Positions 7,286 through 16,240 of a stretch of 64,000 bases of DNA are shown in pieces. Source of the DNA: Caballeronia concitans (GTDB lineage Bacteria > Pseudomonadota > Gammaproteobacteria > Burkholderiales > Burkholderiaceae). Positions within the stretch are counted from its first letter, which is position 1, and the number at the start of each line of letters is the position of its first letter. The position numbers and the translations under genes are program-made. The notes under the pieces are model-generated. The model did no database searches. It worked only from the letters and a program-made list of their open reading frames with translations, and was not told the DNA's origin. The stretch is from the NCBI RefSeq assembly GCF_001544615.1, contig NZ_FCNV02000004.1, positions 186,001 to 250,000 of the forward strand. Direction: 5' to 3'.

Positions 7286-8854
7286 ATGCTCAAGCAAGCG
7301 CTGACGAGATTGCATTGCGCGATCATCATGCTCGCTTTGATGACGGCATGCGCGAGCCTTCCGCCTCAGAGCGGCCGCACGCCGAGCCACGCTTCCACAC
7401 AGACAACCGATACGCGCTTAAGCAAAGCCTTTAATGCAAGTGAATTGAATCATCCCGGCGAGAATGCATTTCATCTCTTGTACGACGGAATGGATGCACT
7501 CGTCGCTCGCGTCGTGCTTTCCGAAACCGCAGAGCGATCGCTCGATGTCCAGTACTACATCTGGCACGACGATCTCACTGGCCGTGCGATGGCCGCATCG
7601 GTATTGCGCGCGGCGGATCGCGGCGTGCGCGTGCGATTATTGCTCGACGATCTCGGCACCAACGCCGACGACAATCTCCTGCTCGCGCTCGCCTCGCATC
7701 CGAACATACAGGTACGGCTTTTCAATCCGGTGGCGAATCGTACTTTCAAGCGGCTCGGCTCCGCAGTCGAGTTCTTCAGAGTGAACCGGCGCATGCATAA
7801 CAAGTCGCTCGTCGCCGATAACCAGGCGGCGATTCTCGGCGGCCGCAATATCGGCGACGAATATTTCGGCGCGTCGAGCACGGTGGCATTCGGCGACCTC
7901 GATGTGCTCGTGCATGGCCCTGTCGTGCGCGAAGTATCGGATGCGTTCGATCTCTACTGGAATTCCGATGCGGCCTATCCCATCGACAATCTCATGGGCC
8001 GCCGTGCGGATACCAACTCACTCGCAACATATCGAAGCCGGCTCGATGCGTATCTGCTTTCGGAAACTCACTCGCCGTATGTCGCGCAGGCAAGTCAACG
8101 TATCGCGCAAGCGATCGAATCGCACGATGCATCGTTCGTGTGGGGCAAAGCTACTTTGCTCTACGACGATCCCGCCAAAATCACTCGCAAGCCGGACGAC
8201 AGCGAAGGCCGCCTCATGTCGCGGTTCAGGGCGCTCAAGCTCGAGCCGCAGCATGAATTGCTGATTGTCTCGCCCTACTTCGTGCCGCGCGAAGCGGGCG
8301 TCAAGTGGCTGCAAGCGATGACTGCGCGCGGCGTACGCGTGACCGTGCTGACCAATTCTTTAGCCGCAACCGATGTAGCCGCCGTCCACGCGGGATATCA
8401 GCGCTATCGCAAGGACATGCTTGAGGCCGGCGTGCGGCTCTATGAACTCAAGCCTGTGGCTTCCAGCGATAAAAATGACAAAGAAAATAAAACGATGTTC
8501 GGCTCGTCGAAGGCCTCGTTGCATGCGAAGACCTATGTATTCGACCGCGAACGCATCTTTATCGGCTCGATGAATCTGGACCCGCGCTCCGTCGAACTGA
8601 ACACGGAGATAGGCGTCTATTGCGAGAGTCCGCAAGCGGCGCAGCAAGTGGCGGATGGTATCGGGACGAATATCGATCGTATTGCGTGGCGTGTGGAACT
8701 GCAGCCGAATGCCGATGGCGGTCAACGCATGGTATGGATAGACACTGACGCGAACGGCGCGGTCACAACGCTGGAGAAAGAGCCCGATGTCTCGACGTTC
8801 AGGCGCGCGACGATATGGATGCTGGGCCTTTTGCCGATCGAGTCGCAACTATGA
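7286..8854 (+). CDS. Phospholipase D-family lipoprotein (cardiolipin synthase-like)
   Basis: A 522-residue protein beginning with a lipoprotein signal whose lipobox is MTACAS. It has two HKD motifs: HNKSLVAD (His171) followed by GGRNIGDEYF, and HAKTYVFD (His413) followed by GSMNLDPRS. These form the catalytic pair of phospholipase D enzymes, including ClsC/YmdC-type cardiolipin synthases. AGGAGG at 7272-7277 is 8 bp from this ATG and only 2 bp from another in-frame ATG at 7280, so 7286 is preferred. It probably acts on phospholipids from the envelope side. The preceding TAXI-like gene is probably co-transcribed. Confidence 0.88.
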   Translation: MLKQALTRLHCAIIMLALMTACASLPPQSGRTPSHASTQTTDTRLSKAFNASELNHPGENAFHLLYDGMDALVARVVLSETAERSLDVQYYIWHDDLTGRAMAASVLRAADRGVRVRLLLDDLGTNADDNLLLALASHPNIQVRLFNPVANRTFKRLGSAVEFFRVNRRMHNKSLVADNQAAILGGRNIGDEYFGASSTVAFGDLDVLVHGPVVREVSDAFDLYWNSDAAYPIDNLMGRRADTNSLATYRSRLDAYLLSETHSPYVAQASQRIAQAIESHDASFVWGKATLLYDDPAKITRKPDDSEGRLMSRFRALKLEPQHELLIVSPYFVPREAGVKWLQAMTARGVRVTVLTNSLAATDVAAVHAGYQRYRKDMLEAGVRLYELKPVASSDKNDKENKTMFGSSKASLHAKTYVFDRERIFIGSMNLDPRSVELNTEIGVYCESPQAAQQVADGIGTNIDRIAWRVELQPNADGGQRMVWIDTDANGAVTTLEKEPDVSTFRRATIWMLGLLPIESQL

Positions 8855-8884
8855 GGCGAGCTTGCGACTCGATCGTCGATTGGC

Positions 8885-9862
8885 TTATTTGAAGCCCGCG
8901 ACCGCATGCGGCACATACGGCGCTTCGAGCTGCGCGATCTCGTCGGCCGTGAGATTCAGCGACAGCGCCGCGACCGCATCGCTGACGTGATTCGGCTTCG
9001 ATGCCCCGATGATCGGCGCACTGACGGGCGACTTTTGCGCGACCCATGCAAGCGCCACTTGAGCGCGCGGCACACCACGCGCCTTTGCGACCGTTGCCAC
9101 GGCCTCGACCACGGCTTTGTCTGCATCATGCGTCTGGTACAGCGTGCTGCCGAACGCATCGGTCTGCTGACGCTCGCTCGTCGCATCCCACTCGCGCGTA
9201 AGACGGCCGCGCGCGAGCGGGCTCCACGGCAACACGCCAATGCCCTGATCCTTGCATAGCGGTAGCATCTCGCGCTCTTCTTCGCGATAGAGCAGGTTCA
9301 AGTGATTCTGCATCGTCTTGAACTCGGTCCATCCCTTTGCGCGCGATGTATAAAGCGCTTTGCTGAATTGCCAGGCGTACATCGACGACGCACCGATATA
9401 ACGCGCCTTGCCCGCCTTGACGACATCGTGCAACGCTTCCAGTGTCTCTTCGATCGGCGTCGTGTAGTCCCAGCGGTGAATCTGATAAAGATCGACGTAA
9501 TCGGTGCCGAGGCGCCTCAGGCTGTTATCGATTTCATTGAAGATCGCCTTTCGCGAGAGGCCCGCGCCATTGGGACCGGGCCGCATGCGATTGAATACCT
9601 TCGTCGCGATCACGATGTCATCGCGCTTCGTCATTTCGCGCAATGCACGACCGACGATCTCTTCCGACGTGCCGTCGGAGTAAGTATTCGCGGTGTCGAA
9701 GAAATTAATGCCTGCATCCAGCGCCTGCTGGATGATGGGACGGCTCTGCTCTTCATTGAGCGTCCAGGGATGCGTGCCGCGTTCAGGCACGCCGAAGGTC
9801 ATGCATCCAAGGCACAGCCGCGACACGTCCAGGCCGGTCGTGCCGAGTTTCACGTAGTCCAT
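8885..9862 (-). CDS. Aldo/keto reductase
   Basis: A 325-residue NADPH-dependent oxidoreductase with a complete family core: LGTTGLDVSRLCLGCMTFG at the N-terminus, the catalytic Asp and Tyr in FFDTANTYSDG, Lys in IATKVF and His in YQIHRWD, then WSPLARGRL and the C-terminal cofactor region SAPIIGASKPNHV. This is the YajO/Tas-like subgroup. An AAGGAG site 7 bp upstream of the ATG fixes the start. It is convergent with the phospholipase gene and stands alone, so its carbonyl substrate is not indicated. Confidence 0.92.
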   Translation of the reverse strand: MDYVKLGTTGLDVSRLCLGCMTFGVPERGTHPWTLNEEQSRPIIQQALDAGINFFDTANTYSDGTSEEIVGRALREMTKRDDIVIATKVFNRMRPGPNGAGLSRKAIFNEIDNSLRRLGTDYVDLYQIHRWDYTTPIEETLEALHDVVKAGKARYIGASSMYAWQFSKALYTSRAKGWTEFKTMQNHLNLLYREEEREMLPLCKDQGIGVLPWSPLARGRLTREWDATSERQQTDAFGSTLYQTHDADKAVVEAVATVAKARGVPRAQVALAWVAQKSPVSAPIIGASKPNHVSDAVAALSLNLTADEIAQLEAPYVPHAVAGFK

Positions 9863-10036
9863 CGGGGAATCTCCTTGCCGTCGACTGCTTTTCTGAGGAT
9901 GTGCACGAAGGCTTTGGTGTCTTCATGCGCGAGAGACGAAAAGCATAGACATTAGCGCAGGTTGGCTGCTCTTGCTTGTCTTACAGTCGTTAAGCAACGC
10001 AATCATTACTTGCAAGGAATCGATGCAAACTTACTC

Positions 10037-10060
10037 GCACAGCGCCGCGCGGCGCTGTGC
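10037..10060. terminator. Strong hairpin downstream of the MFS gene
   Basis: GCACAGCGCC and GGCGCTGTGC form perfect 10-bp arms around GCGC. It lies 18 bp beyond the stop of the minus-strand MFS gene. The T-rich side (GTTTTCTCT) follows it on the plus strand, while on the minus strand only a short GTTT follows, so it may act as a transcript-end stabiliser rather than a classic intrinsic terminator. Confidence 0.5.
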
Positions 10061-10077
10061 GTTTTCTCTAGCGAAGC

Positions 10078-11421
10078 TTAGGAGCGCGCGGGCTCGCCCT
10101 CCTCCATGTCATGTCCGTGCGAAATGGCCTCCAAGGACGGATCGTGATGAAGCAACAGGACCGCCGCTACACCGACCATGCCCGCGCCCGCGAGGCAAAG
10201 CAGGCCCGCACCGAAGCCGCCCGTGCTGTCCTTGATCCAGCCCATTGCGTAAGGCCCGAAGAAGCCCGCGAGATTGCCGAGTGAGTTGATCGCCGCGATC
10301 CCGCCCGCCGCAGCCGCACCCGAGAGGAACGATGCAGGCAGCGTCCAGATCACCGGCAGACAGCCAAAGATACCGAAGCCTGCAATCGACAGCGCAATCA
10401 TCTTGAGCACCGGATTGTCGAGGCCCGCCGACGCAGCGATGCCGCCCGCCGCGACCATCAGCGCGATGGCAACGTGCCAGCGTCGTTCGAGCTTGCGATC
10501 CGAATGACGGCCCCAGAGCACCATGCTGACGACACCGACTGCATACGGCAAGGACGTCACGAAGCCCGTCTGAAGATTCGTCAGTCCGAACGCCTTGACG
10601 ATCTGCGGCAAGAAAAAGCTCAAGCCGTAATTGGTCGCATTTGCCCCGAAATAGATCAGCGCGATGGCGAGCACGCGCGGATTGAAGAGCGCTTCTTTCA
10701 CGCTAAACGAATGCACCGACTCGCGATGCGCGCGTTCATGCGCTTGCCGATTGACGAGCCAGTTACGTTCGTCGTCTGCGAGCCAGTGTGCGTTCGCGGG
10801 CTTGTCCGTGAGATAGAAGAACACGACGAACGCGAGGATGAGCGCGGGAAACGCTTCGATCAGATAAAGCCACTGCCAGCCCTGCATTCCGCCGATGCCG
10901 TCCATTTGCAGCAACGCACCCGAGATGGGGCCGCCGATCACGGTGGACAACGGAATAGCCGCCATGAAATAGCCGACGACGCGCCCGCGATATTTCGCCG
11001 GGAACCACAGCGTCAACAGGTAAATGATGCCGGGGAAGAAGCCCGCTTCCGCGATGCCCAGCAACACGCGCAGTCCATAGAACACATATGCGTTCGACAA
11101 GCCCGTTGCTTGCGCGATATGCGGAATGTACGCCATCAGCGCGGCGAGAATGCCCCACGTGAACATGATCCGTGCGATCCACTTGCGCGCGCCGAATCGT
11201 TCGAGCAACAGGTTGGACGGGACTTCGAAAAAGAAATAGGCGATAAAGAAAATGCCCGCACCAAAGCCAAAGGCGCTCGCCGAAAAGCCGAGCGCCTTGT
11301 TCATTTGCAGTGCAGCAAAGCCGACGTTGACGCGATCGAGATAGGCGATGAAGTAGCAGAGAATCAGAAACGGCACGAGACGTAGCATCACGCGCTTCAT
11401 GGTGCGAGTTTCAAGGTCCAT
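10078..11421 (-). CDS. MFS transporter, anion:cation symporter family
   Basis: A 447-residue permease with 12 predicted membrane segments. YLDRVNVGFAALQM in the first helix region, FFFEVPSNLLLERFGARKW after helix 2, and GIAEAGFFPGIIYLLTLWFP are hallmarks of the ACS group that carries sugar acids, tartrate or aromatic acids with protons. The ATG at 11421 follows GGAGGAGA; a TTG one codon upstream is less likely. It lies on the same strand as and about 155 bp downstream of the lactonase gene, separated by a hairpin, which suggests uptake of a uronate or aldarate. The substrate is inference. Confidence 0.87.
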   Translation of the reverse strand: MDLETRTMKRVMLRLVPFLILCYFIAYLDRVNVGFAALQMNKALGFSASAFGFGAGIFFIAYFFFEVPSNLLLERFGARKWIARIMFTWGILAALMAYIPHIAQATGLSNAYVFYGLRVLLGIAEAGFFPGIIYLLTLWFPAKYRGRVVGYFMAAIPLSTVIGGPISGALLQMDGIGGMQGWQWLYLIEAFPALILAFVVFFYLTDKPANAHWLADDERNWLVNRQAHERAHRESVHSFSVKEALFNPRVLAIALIYFGANATNYGLSFFLPQIVKAFGLTNLQTGFVTSLPYAVGVVSMVLWGRHSDRKLERRWHVAIALMVAAGGIAASAGLDNPVLKMIALSIAGFGIFGCLPVIWTLPASFLSGAAAAGGIAAINSLGNLAGFFGPYAMGWIKDSTGGFGAGLLCLAGAGMVGVAAVLLLHHDPSLEAISHGHDMEEGEPARS

Positions 11422-11546
11422 CAATGTCTCCTCCGTTATAGGGAACAGGCAGATCGTTGACTTGCAATCGACTTGCGCAGCCTACTCTTTACGGAGGAAT
11501 TGCATAACTGGTGTTTAGCCTGTGTTTTGCCGAAAAACACCGGCAA

Positions 11547-11566
11547 GAGGCGCTTCCACGCGCCTC
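11547..11566. terminator. Hairpin between lactonase and MFS genes
   Basis: GAGGCGC and GCGCCTC form 7-bp arms with a 6-bp loop, 10 bp after the lactonase stop on the minus strand; a second potential hairpin (GTGTTTT/AAAACAC-like) follows near 11522-11540. No immediate T-run is present, so this may be a partial terminator or processing site that lowers expression of the downstream transporter. Confidence 0.35.
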
Positions 11567-11576
11567 CTTGTGACGT

Positions 11577-12485
11577 TTATGCGACCGGTAACATTCCGGC
11601 GTAGCCGGGTTCCGGTAATCCTTGCACGCCGGGCCGCAAAGCGAACACGGAGCCGTCGTTGTCGGTGGCGTTGGAAGCGGGTCGAATCGATGTCACATAG
11701 AGCGTGGAAAGATCGTCTCCGCCGAATGCGCACATCGAAGGCTTGACGGCCGGCACCGCGACGGTGCGATCGAGCTTGCCCTCCGGCGTGAAGCGCAAGA
11801 GGCAGCCGGCATCGTTTGCGCAGGTCCAATAGCAGCCGTCGGCATCGACCGCCGCGCCATCCGGACGCCCCATGTGATGATTCAGATCCGCGAAGAGGCG
11901 ACGGTCATGCGGCATGCCCGTGTCGGTATCGAGATCGAAGGCCCAGATCAGGCGCCGCTGCGGATGTGAATCGGACAGATACATGATCGCGCCATCCGGC
12001 GAAAACGCGAGCCCGTTCTGCGTGATGAGCCCGTCGACGATCGGCGCGGACAGCGTGCCGTTTGCATCGAAGCGATAGAGCGCGCCTGCGGTACTCGCCT
12101 GCGCCATGTCCTGCACCATCGTGCCGGCCCAGAAGCGGCCCTGCCGGTCGCAGCGGCCATCGTTGAAGCGCATGCCGGGTGCATCGAAGCGCGGCGCGGC
12201 GAGCTTCGTCACACGCACATCGCCCGCGTCTTGCAGCGTCACCGCGAAGAGCCCGCTTTCCATGCCGGCGACGATGCTGCCCGCCGCATCGAATGCAAAA
12301 CACGCGACCTGCTCGGGCAGCGTCCATTCGCTGCGCTGTCCGCTTTCGGGGCGCAGCCGCACGATGCGCCGCGCGGGAATGTCGACCCAATACAGCGCGC
12401 GGTCTTTTGCATGCCAAACAGGGCACTCGCCGACAGCAGCGCGCCCTGCCGCTTCGATCCGCTCCACGCGAGGCGCGCTCGTCAT
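11577..12485 (-). CDS. SMP-30/gluconolactonase-family lactonase
   Basis: A 302-residue six-bladed beta-propeller lactonase. Family features are the N-terminal VGECPVWHAKDRALYWVDI (metal-ligand Glu), FNDGRCDRQGRFWAGTM, ITQNGLAFSPDGAIMYLSDS and GRPDGAAVDADGCYWTC, which carry the Asn and Asp ligands for a divalent metal. Its start overlaps the stop codon of the uronate dehydrogenase gene by 4 bp. In this context it most likely hydrolyses the aldarolactone made by that enzyme, giving galactarate or glucarate. The specificity is inferred from context, not from diagnostic residues. Confidence 0.9.
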   Translation of the reverse strand: MTSAPRVERIEAAGRAAVGECPVWHAKDRALYWVDIPARRIVRLRPESGQRSEWTLPEQVACFAFDAAGSIVAGMESGLFAVTLQDAGDVRVTKLAAPRFDAPGMRFNDGRCDRQGRFWAGTMVQDMAQASTAGALYRFDANGTLSAPIVDGLITQNGLAFSPDGAIMYLSDSHPQRRLIWAFDLDTDTGMPHDRRLFADLNHHMGRPDGAAVDADGCYWTCANDAGCLLRFTPEGKLDRTVAVPAVKPSMCAFGGDDLSTLYVTSIRPASNATDNDGSVFALRPGVQGLPEPGYAGMLPVA

Positions 12486-13312
12486 CGGCTGCGCTCCATC
12501 GGCTCGCCGAGCACGAACGCGCCGCCCTGGAAGCGCTGCGCCGGATCGTCGTGATCGTCCGTGGGCGCGCGCACCGGAAAGCGGTCACTGAATTCGGCTG
12601 AGCTATCCTGCGGATTGAAGCCGAGGAAGCCCGCCTTCGTGTTGTCCCACCACTTGAGCGGATTGTTCGACGCGCCATACACCACGGTATGCCCGACGCG
12701 ATTCGTGAACAGCGAGCAGCGCACGAGTTCGATGAAATCGCGGTAGCTGAGATAGGTCACAAGCATGCGCGGATTCTTGGGCTCTTCGAACGACGACCCG
12801 ATGCGCAGGCACACCGTCTCGATGCCGAAGCGGTCGAAGTAATAGCGCGACAGCGATTCGCCGAAGCACTTCGTCACGCCGTAGAGGCTGTCGGGGCGCT
12901 GCGGCGCGTCGGCGTCGAGCACTTCCGTCACGGGATGAAAGCCGATCGCATGGTTCGAACTCGCGAACACCACGCGCTTCACGCCGTGACGCCGCGCCGC
13001 TTCATAGATGTTGTACGTGCCGCGGATGTTCGCCTCGATCAGATCGTCGAACGGCGCTTCGACCGAAATGCCGCCGAGATGCACGATGGCATCGACGCCC
13101 TCCACCAGACGCATGACCGCGTCGCGGTCCGCGAGATCGACCGCGCTCACTTCTTCGTGCGCGGCTGCGTCGTCGATCGGCGCAATGTCGGATGCGCGCA
13201 CGACATCGGCCCATTGCGCGAGCGCGCCGCGCAGCTGACGGCCCAAATTGCCGGCCGCGCCGGTCAGAAGCAGGCGTTTGAACGGCTTGCCCGCTGCTGT
13301 TGACTGGTTCAT
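12482..13312 (-). CDS. udh: Uronate dehydrogenase (NAD-dependent, SDR/epimerase fold)
   Basis: A 276-residue extended-SDR protein. It carries the Rossmann motif LLLTGAAGNLGRQLRGAL, VDAIVHLGGISVEAPF, ASSNHAIGFHP and the active-site Tyr-x3-Lys in LYGVTKCFGE, the pattern seen in known uronate dehydrogenases, and it is close to their usual length of about 265. The enzyme oxidises D-galacturonate or D-glucuronate to the aldarolactone. The ATG at 13312 follows GAGGAG; a longer in-frame extension has no such site. First gene of the operon with the lactonase (4-bp overlap), divergent from a LacI regulator, with candidate operators at 13353 and 13487 between them. Confidence 0.88.
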   Translation of the reverse strand: MNQSTAAGKPFKRLLLTGAAGNLGRQLRGALAQWADVVRASDIAPIDDAAAHEEVSAVDLADRDAVMRLVEGVDAIVHLGGISVEAPFDDLIEANIRGTYNIYEAARRHGVKRVVFASSNHAIGFHPVTEVLDADAPQRPDSLYGVTKCFGESLSRYYFDRFGIETVCLRIGSSFEEPKNPRMLVTYLSYRDFIELVRCSLFTNRVGHTVVYGASNNPLKWWDNTKAGFLGFNPQDSSAEFSDRFPVRAPTDDHDDPAQRFQGGAFVLGEPMERSR

Positions 13313-13352
13313 CGGAACACTCCTCTCGAATGCGTGAAAAGCAGAATGGGGT

Positions 13353-13362
13353 AAAACGTTTT
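13353..13362. promoter_or_regulatory. LacI-type operator upstream of udh
   Basis: AAAACGTTTT, a perfect 10-bp palindrome with a central CG as in LacI/PurR-family operators, lies 40 bp upstream of the uronate dehydrogenase start. The same core occurs at 15949-15958 before the hexuronate transporter and in a half-degenerate form at 13487-13495, so the neighbouring LacI regulator is the likely ligand. Confidence 0.75.
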
Positions 13363-13411
13363 CCGCACTATAACGATCCGCGCAACCCGCCGTCAAATGG
13401 CATTTTGTCGA

Positions 13412-13428
13412 TTGCATGCCGCATGCAA
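13412..13428. repeat. GCATGC-rich dispersed intergenic repeat, copy B
   Basis: TTGCATGC and GCATGCAA flank one C, forming a 17-bp near-palindrome preceded by CATTTTGTCGA. Exactly the same 17 bases occur at 16120-16136. It lies in the udh-lacI divergent gap but apart from the two LacI-type sites. Confidence 0.65.
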
Positions 13429-13486
13429 AAAACATTTCGACTGCGTCGTTTTCTGCGACAATCCGAAAATCTTGGAAAAGCCAGAG

Positions 13487-13495
13487 AAAACGTTA
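13487..13495. promoter_or_regulatory. LacI-type operator adjoining the lacI-family start
   Basis: AAAACGTTA, an imperfect version of the AAAACGTTTT site, ends 5 bp before the ATG of the LacI-family gene. A repressor bound here would block its own transcript, indicating autoregulation. Confidence 0.55.
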
Positions 13496-13500
13496 CCTCG

Positions 13501-14511
13501 ATGAAGAAAAACTCCCCGACCATTCGCGATGTCGCCGCCGCAGCGGGCGTTTCGGTCGCGACGGTGTCCAAATACATCAACGGCGCGCAGCGCTTCTCGG
13601 CGCCGGTCGAAGCGAGGCTCAAGGAGGCCATCGAATCGCTCGGCTATCGCTCGAATCCGCTTGCGCGCTCAATGATCACCGGCCGCACGCGCACCATCGG
13701 CCTCACGATTCTCGACATCAGCAATCCGCACTTCACCAACGTCGTGAAAGGCGCGAACCGCATCGCGCTGCGGCACGACTACACGCTGCTTCTGGTCGAT
13801 ATCGACGAACAGCAGGCACGCGAGCGGCCGCTGATCGAAGCGTTGTCGCAGCGCGTGGACGGGCTGATCGTGAGTTCGCGTCTGCCCGACGAGGACGCGC
13901 GCTGGATGCTCGATCTCGACAAGCCCGTCGTTCTGTTGCGTAACGCCGAGGCGCTGCCGATTCCGAGCGTCGGCATCGACAACCGCCTCGCCGCGCATAT
14001 GCTCGCGCGGCATCTGCTCAATCTCGGGCATCGGCATATTGCATACCTCGGCTTCGGCCAGGCGCGCATCAACGATGAACGCATTCGCGGCGTGCGCGAG
14101 TGCCTCGAAGAAGCCGGCCTCGAACTCGACGTGCATGACGCCCACGCTCCGACCGCGCTCGCCGGCGAGCATGCCTGCTCGCGCGTGATGCTCGGCCCGA
14201 AGCGGCCGCAAGCGGTGATCTGCTACAACGACCTCATCGCGCTCGGCTTCATGAAGGAAGCCGCGACGCTCGGCATTCGCGTGCCTCAGGATGTGTCGGT
14301 GACCGGCATCGACAACGTGCCTTACGGCGCCTACGCCGCGCCCGGCCTCACCACCGTCGACATCCAGAGCGAGAAGATGGGCGAGCTTGCGATGCAGAAA
14401 CTCATCGACGCACTCGCCGGTCATCCCGATCCCGGCAACTCCATGTTCGAGCCGCGCCTCATCGTGCGTGAATCTACTGCTGCGGCCGCAGCGACCGCAA
14501 CGAGCACGTGA
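13501..14511 (+). CDS. LacI-family transcriptional regulator of the uronate locus
   Basis: A 336-residue repressor. The N-terminal helix-turn-helix reads TIRDVAAAAGVSVATVSKYI, followed by the hinge helix region SNPLARSM and a periplasmic-binding-protein-like effector domain (TIGLTILDISNPHF; VDGLIVSSRLPD; HRHIAYLGF; VICYNDLIALGFMKEA; VSVTGIDNVPYG). It sits between the udh-lactonase operon and the ExuT-like transporter, with matching AAAACGTTTT sites before each. A uronate or its oxidation product is the probable inducer. The ATG lacks a good Shine-Dalgarno, but conservation begins exactly here. Confidence 0.9.
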   Translation: MKKNSPTIRDVAAAAGVSVATVSKYINGAQRFSAPVEARLKEAIESLGYRSNPLARSMITGRTRTIGLTILDISNPHFTNVVKGANRIALRHDYTLLLVDIDEQQARERPLIEALSQRVDGLIVSSRLPDEDARWMLDLDKPVVLLRNAEALPIPSVGIDNRLAAHMLARHLLNLGHRHIAYLGFGQARINDERIRGVRECLEEAGLELDVHDAHAPTALAGEHACSRVMLGPKRPQAVICYNDLIALGFMKEAATLGIRVPQDVSVTGIDNVPYGAYAAPGLTTVDIQSEKMGELAMQKLIDALAGHPDPGNSMFEPRLIVRESTAAAAATATST

Positions 14512-14540
14512 AGCGCGGCGCATGATCTCGGCGCTCGCAA

Positions 14541-15830
<1,290 letters not shown>

Positions 15831-15948
15831 GAAAGTCTCCGGGTACGCGGCGGCGCTCGTCGAACCGCGTGTCTTGTTCATGGACGGCGACGAGCGCCGT
15901 GAGCGTGGCGTCGCTCGAAGGCATGCACGCCACTGGAGTTTTTCTTGG

Positions 15949-15958
15949 AAAACGTTTT
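15949..15958. promoter_or_regulatory. LacI-type operator upstream of the hexuronate transporter
   Basis: AAAACGTTTT within GGAAAACGTTTTTC, 119 bp upstream of the transporter ATG. It is identical in its 10-bp core to the site before udh, linking the two transcription units to one repressor. Confidence 0.72.
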
Positions 15959-16101
15959 TCTGAAGGATATAGACGATGGCGGGAAGGCGGTAGCCTAGGA
16001 CTTTCCCTAGCGCCCCGTCGGAGCAGGCAGGTATGGGCTTCGCGCGGCAGAACGAAAATTATTGAACGGGCGTTAATCGTTTTCTGTCGCACGGGAAACG
16101 G

Positions 16102-16136
16102 CATTTTGCATGCCGCCTGTTGCATGCCGCATGCAA
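16102..16136. repeat. GCATGC-rich dispersed intergenic repeat, copy C
   Basis: CATTTTGCATGCC followed 5 bp later by TTGCATGCCGCATGCAA. The last 17 bases are identical to copy B at 13412-13428. Overall spacing resembles copy A at 3556-3588. It lies in the 410-bp gap between the hexuronate transporter and the chemoreceptor; the rest of that gap (15831-16240) holds the LacI site, the sigma-28 promoter and no convincing gene. Confidence 0.65.
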
Positions 16137-16167
16137 ACGACAGCCCCATGCGAGAAGCATGTCCACC

Positions 16168-16194
16168 TAAAGTCCAGGCCCCTGTTGCCGATAT
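16168..16194 (+). promoter_or_regulatory. Sigma-28 (FliA) promoter for the chemoreceptor gene
   Basis: TAAA at 16168-16171, a spacer of exactly 15 bp, and GCCGATAT at 16187-16194 match the flagellar sigma-28 consensus TAAA-N15-GCCGATAA at all but one base. The expected transcript start is near 16200, about 40 bp before the chemoreceptor ATG at 16241. This supports both the start codon and co-regulation with motility genes. Confidence 0.85.
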
Positions 16195-16240
16195 AGAGAC
16201 GACAACGTTTCAACTCTTCGGCAACTCTCCCGTACTTCCC

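Noticed and set aside
10474-11385. Long plus-strand open frames opposite the MFS genes and chemoreceptor
   Set aside because: They are antisense shadows typical of high-GC DNA, with Arg/Ala/His-rich translations and no motifs.
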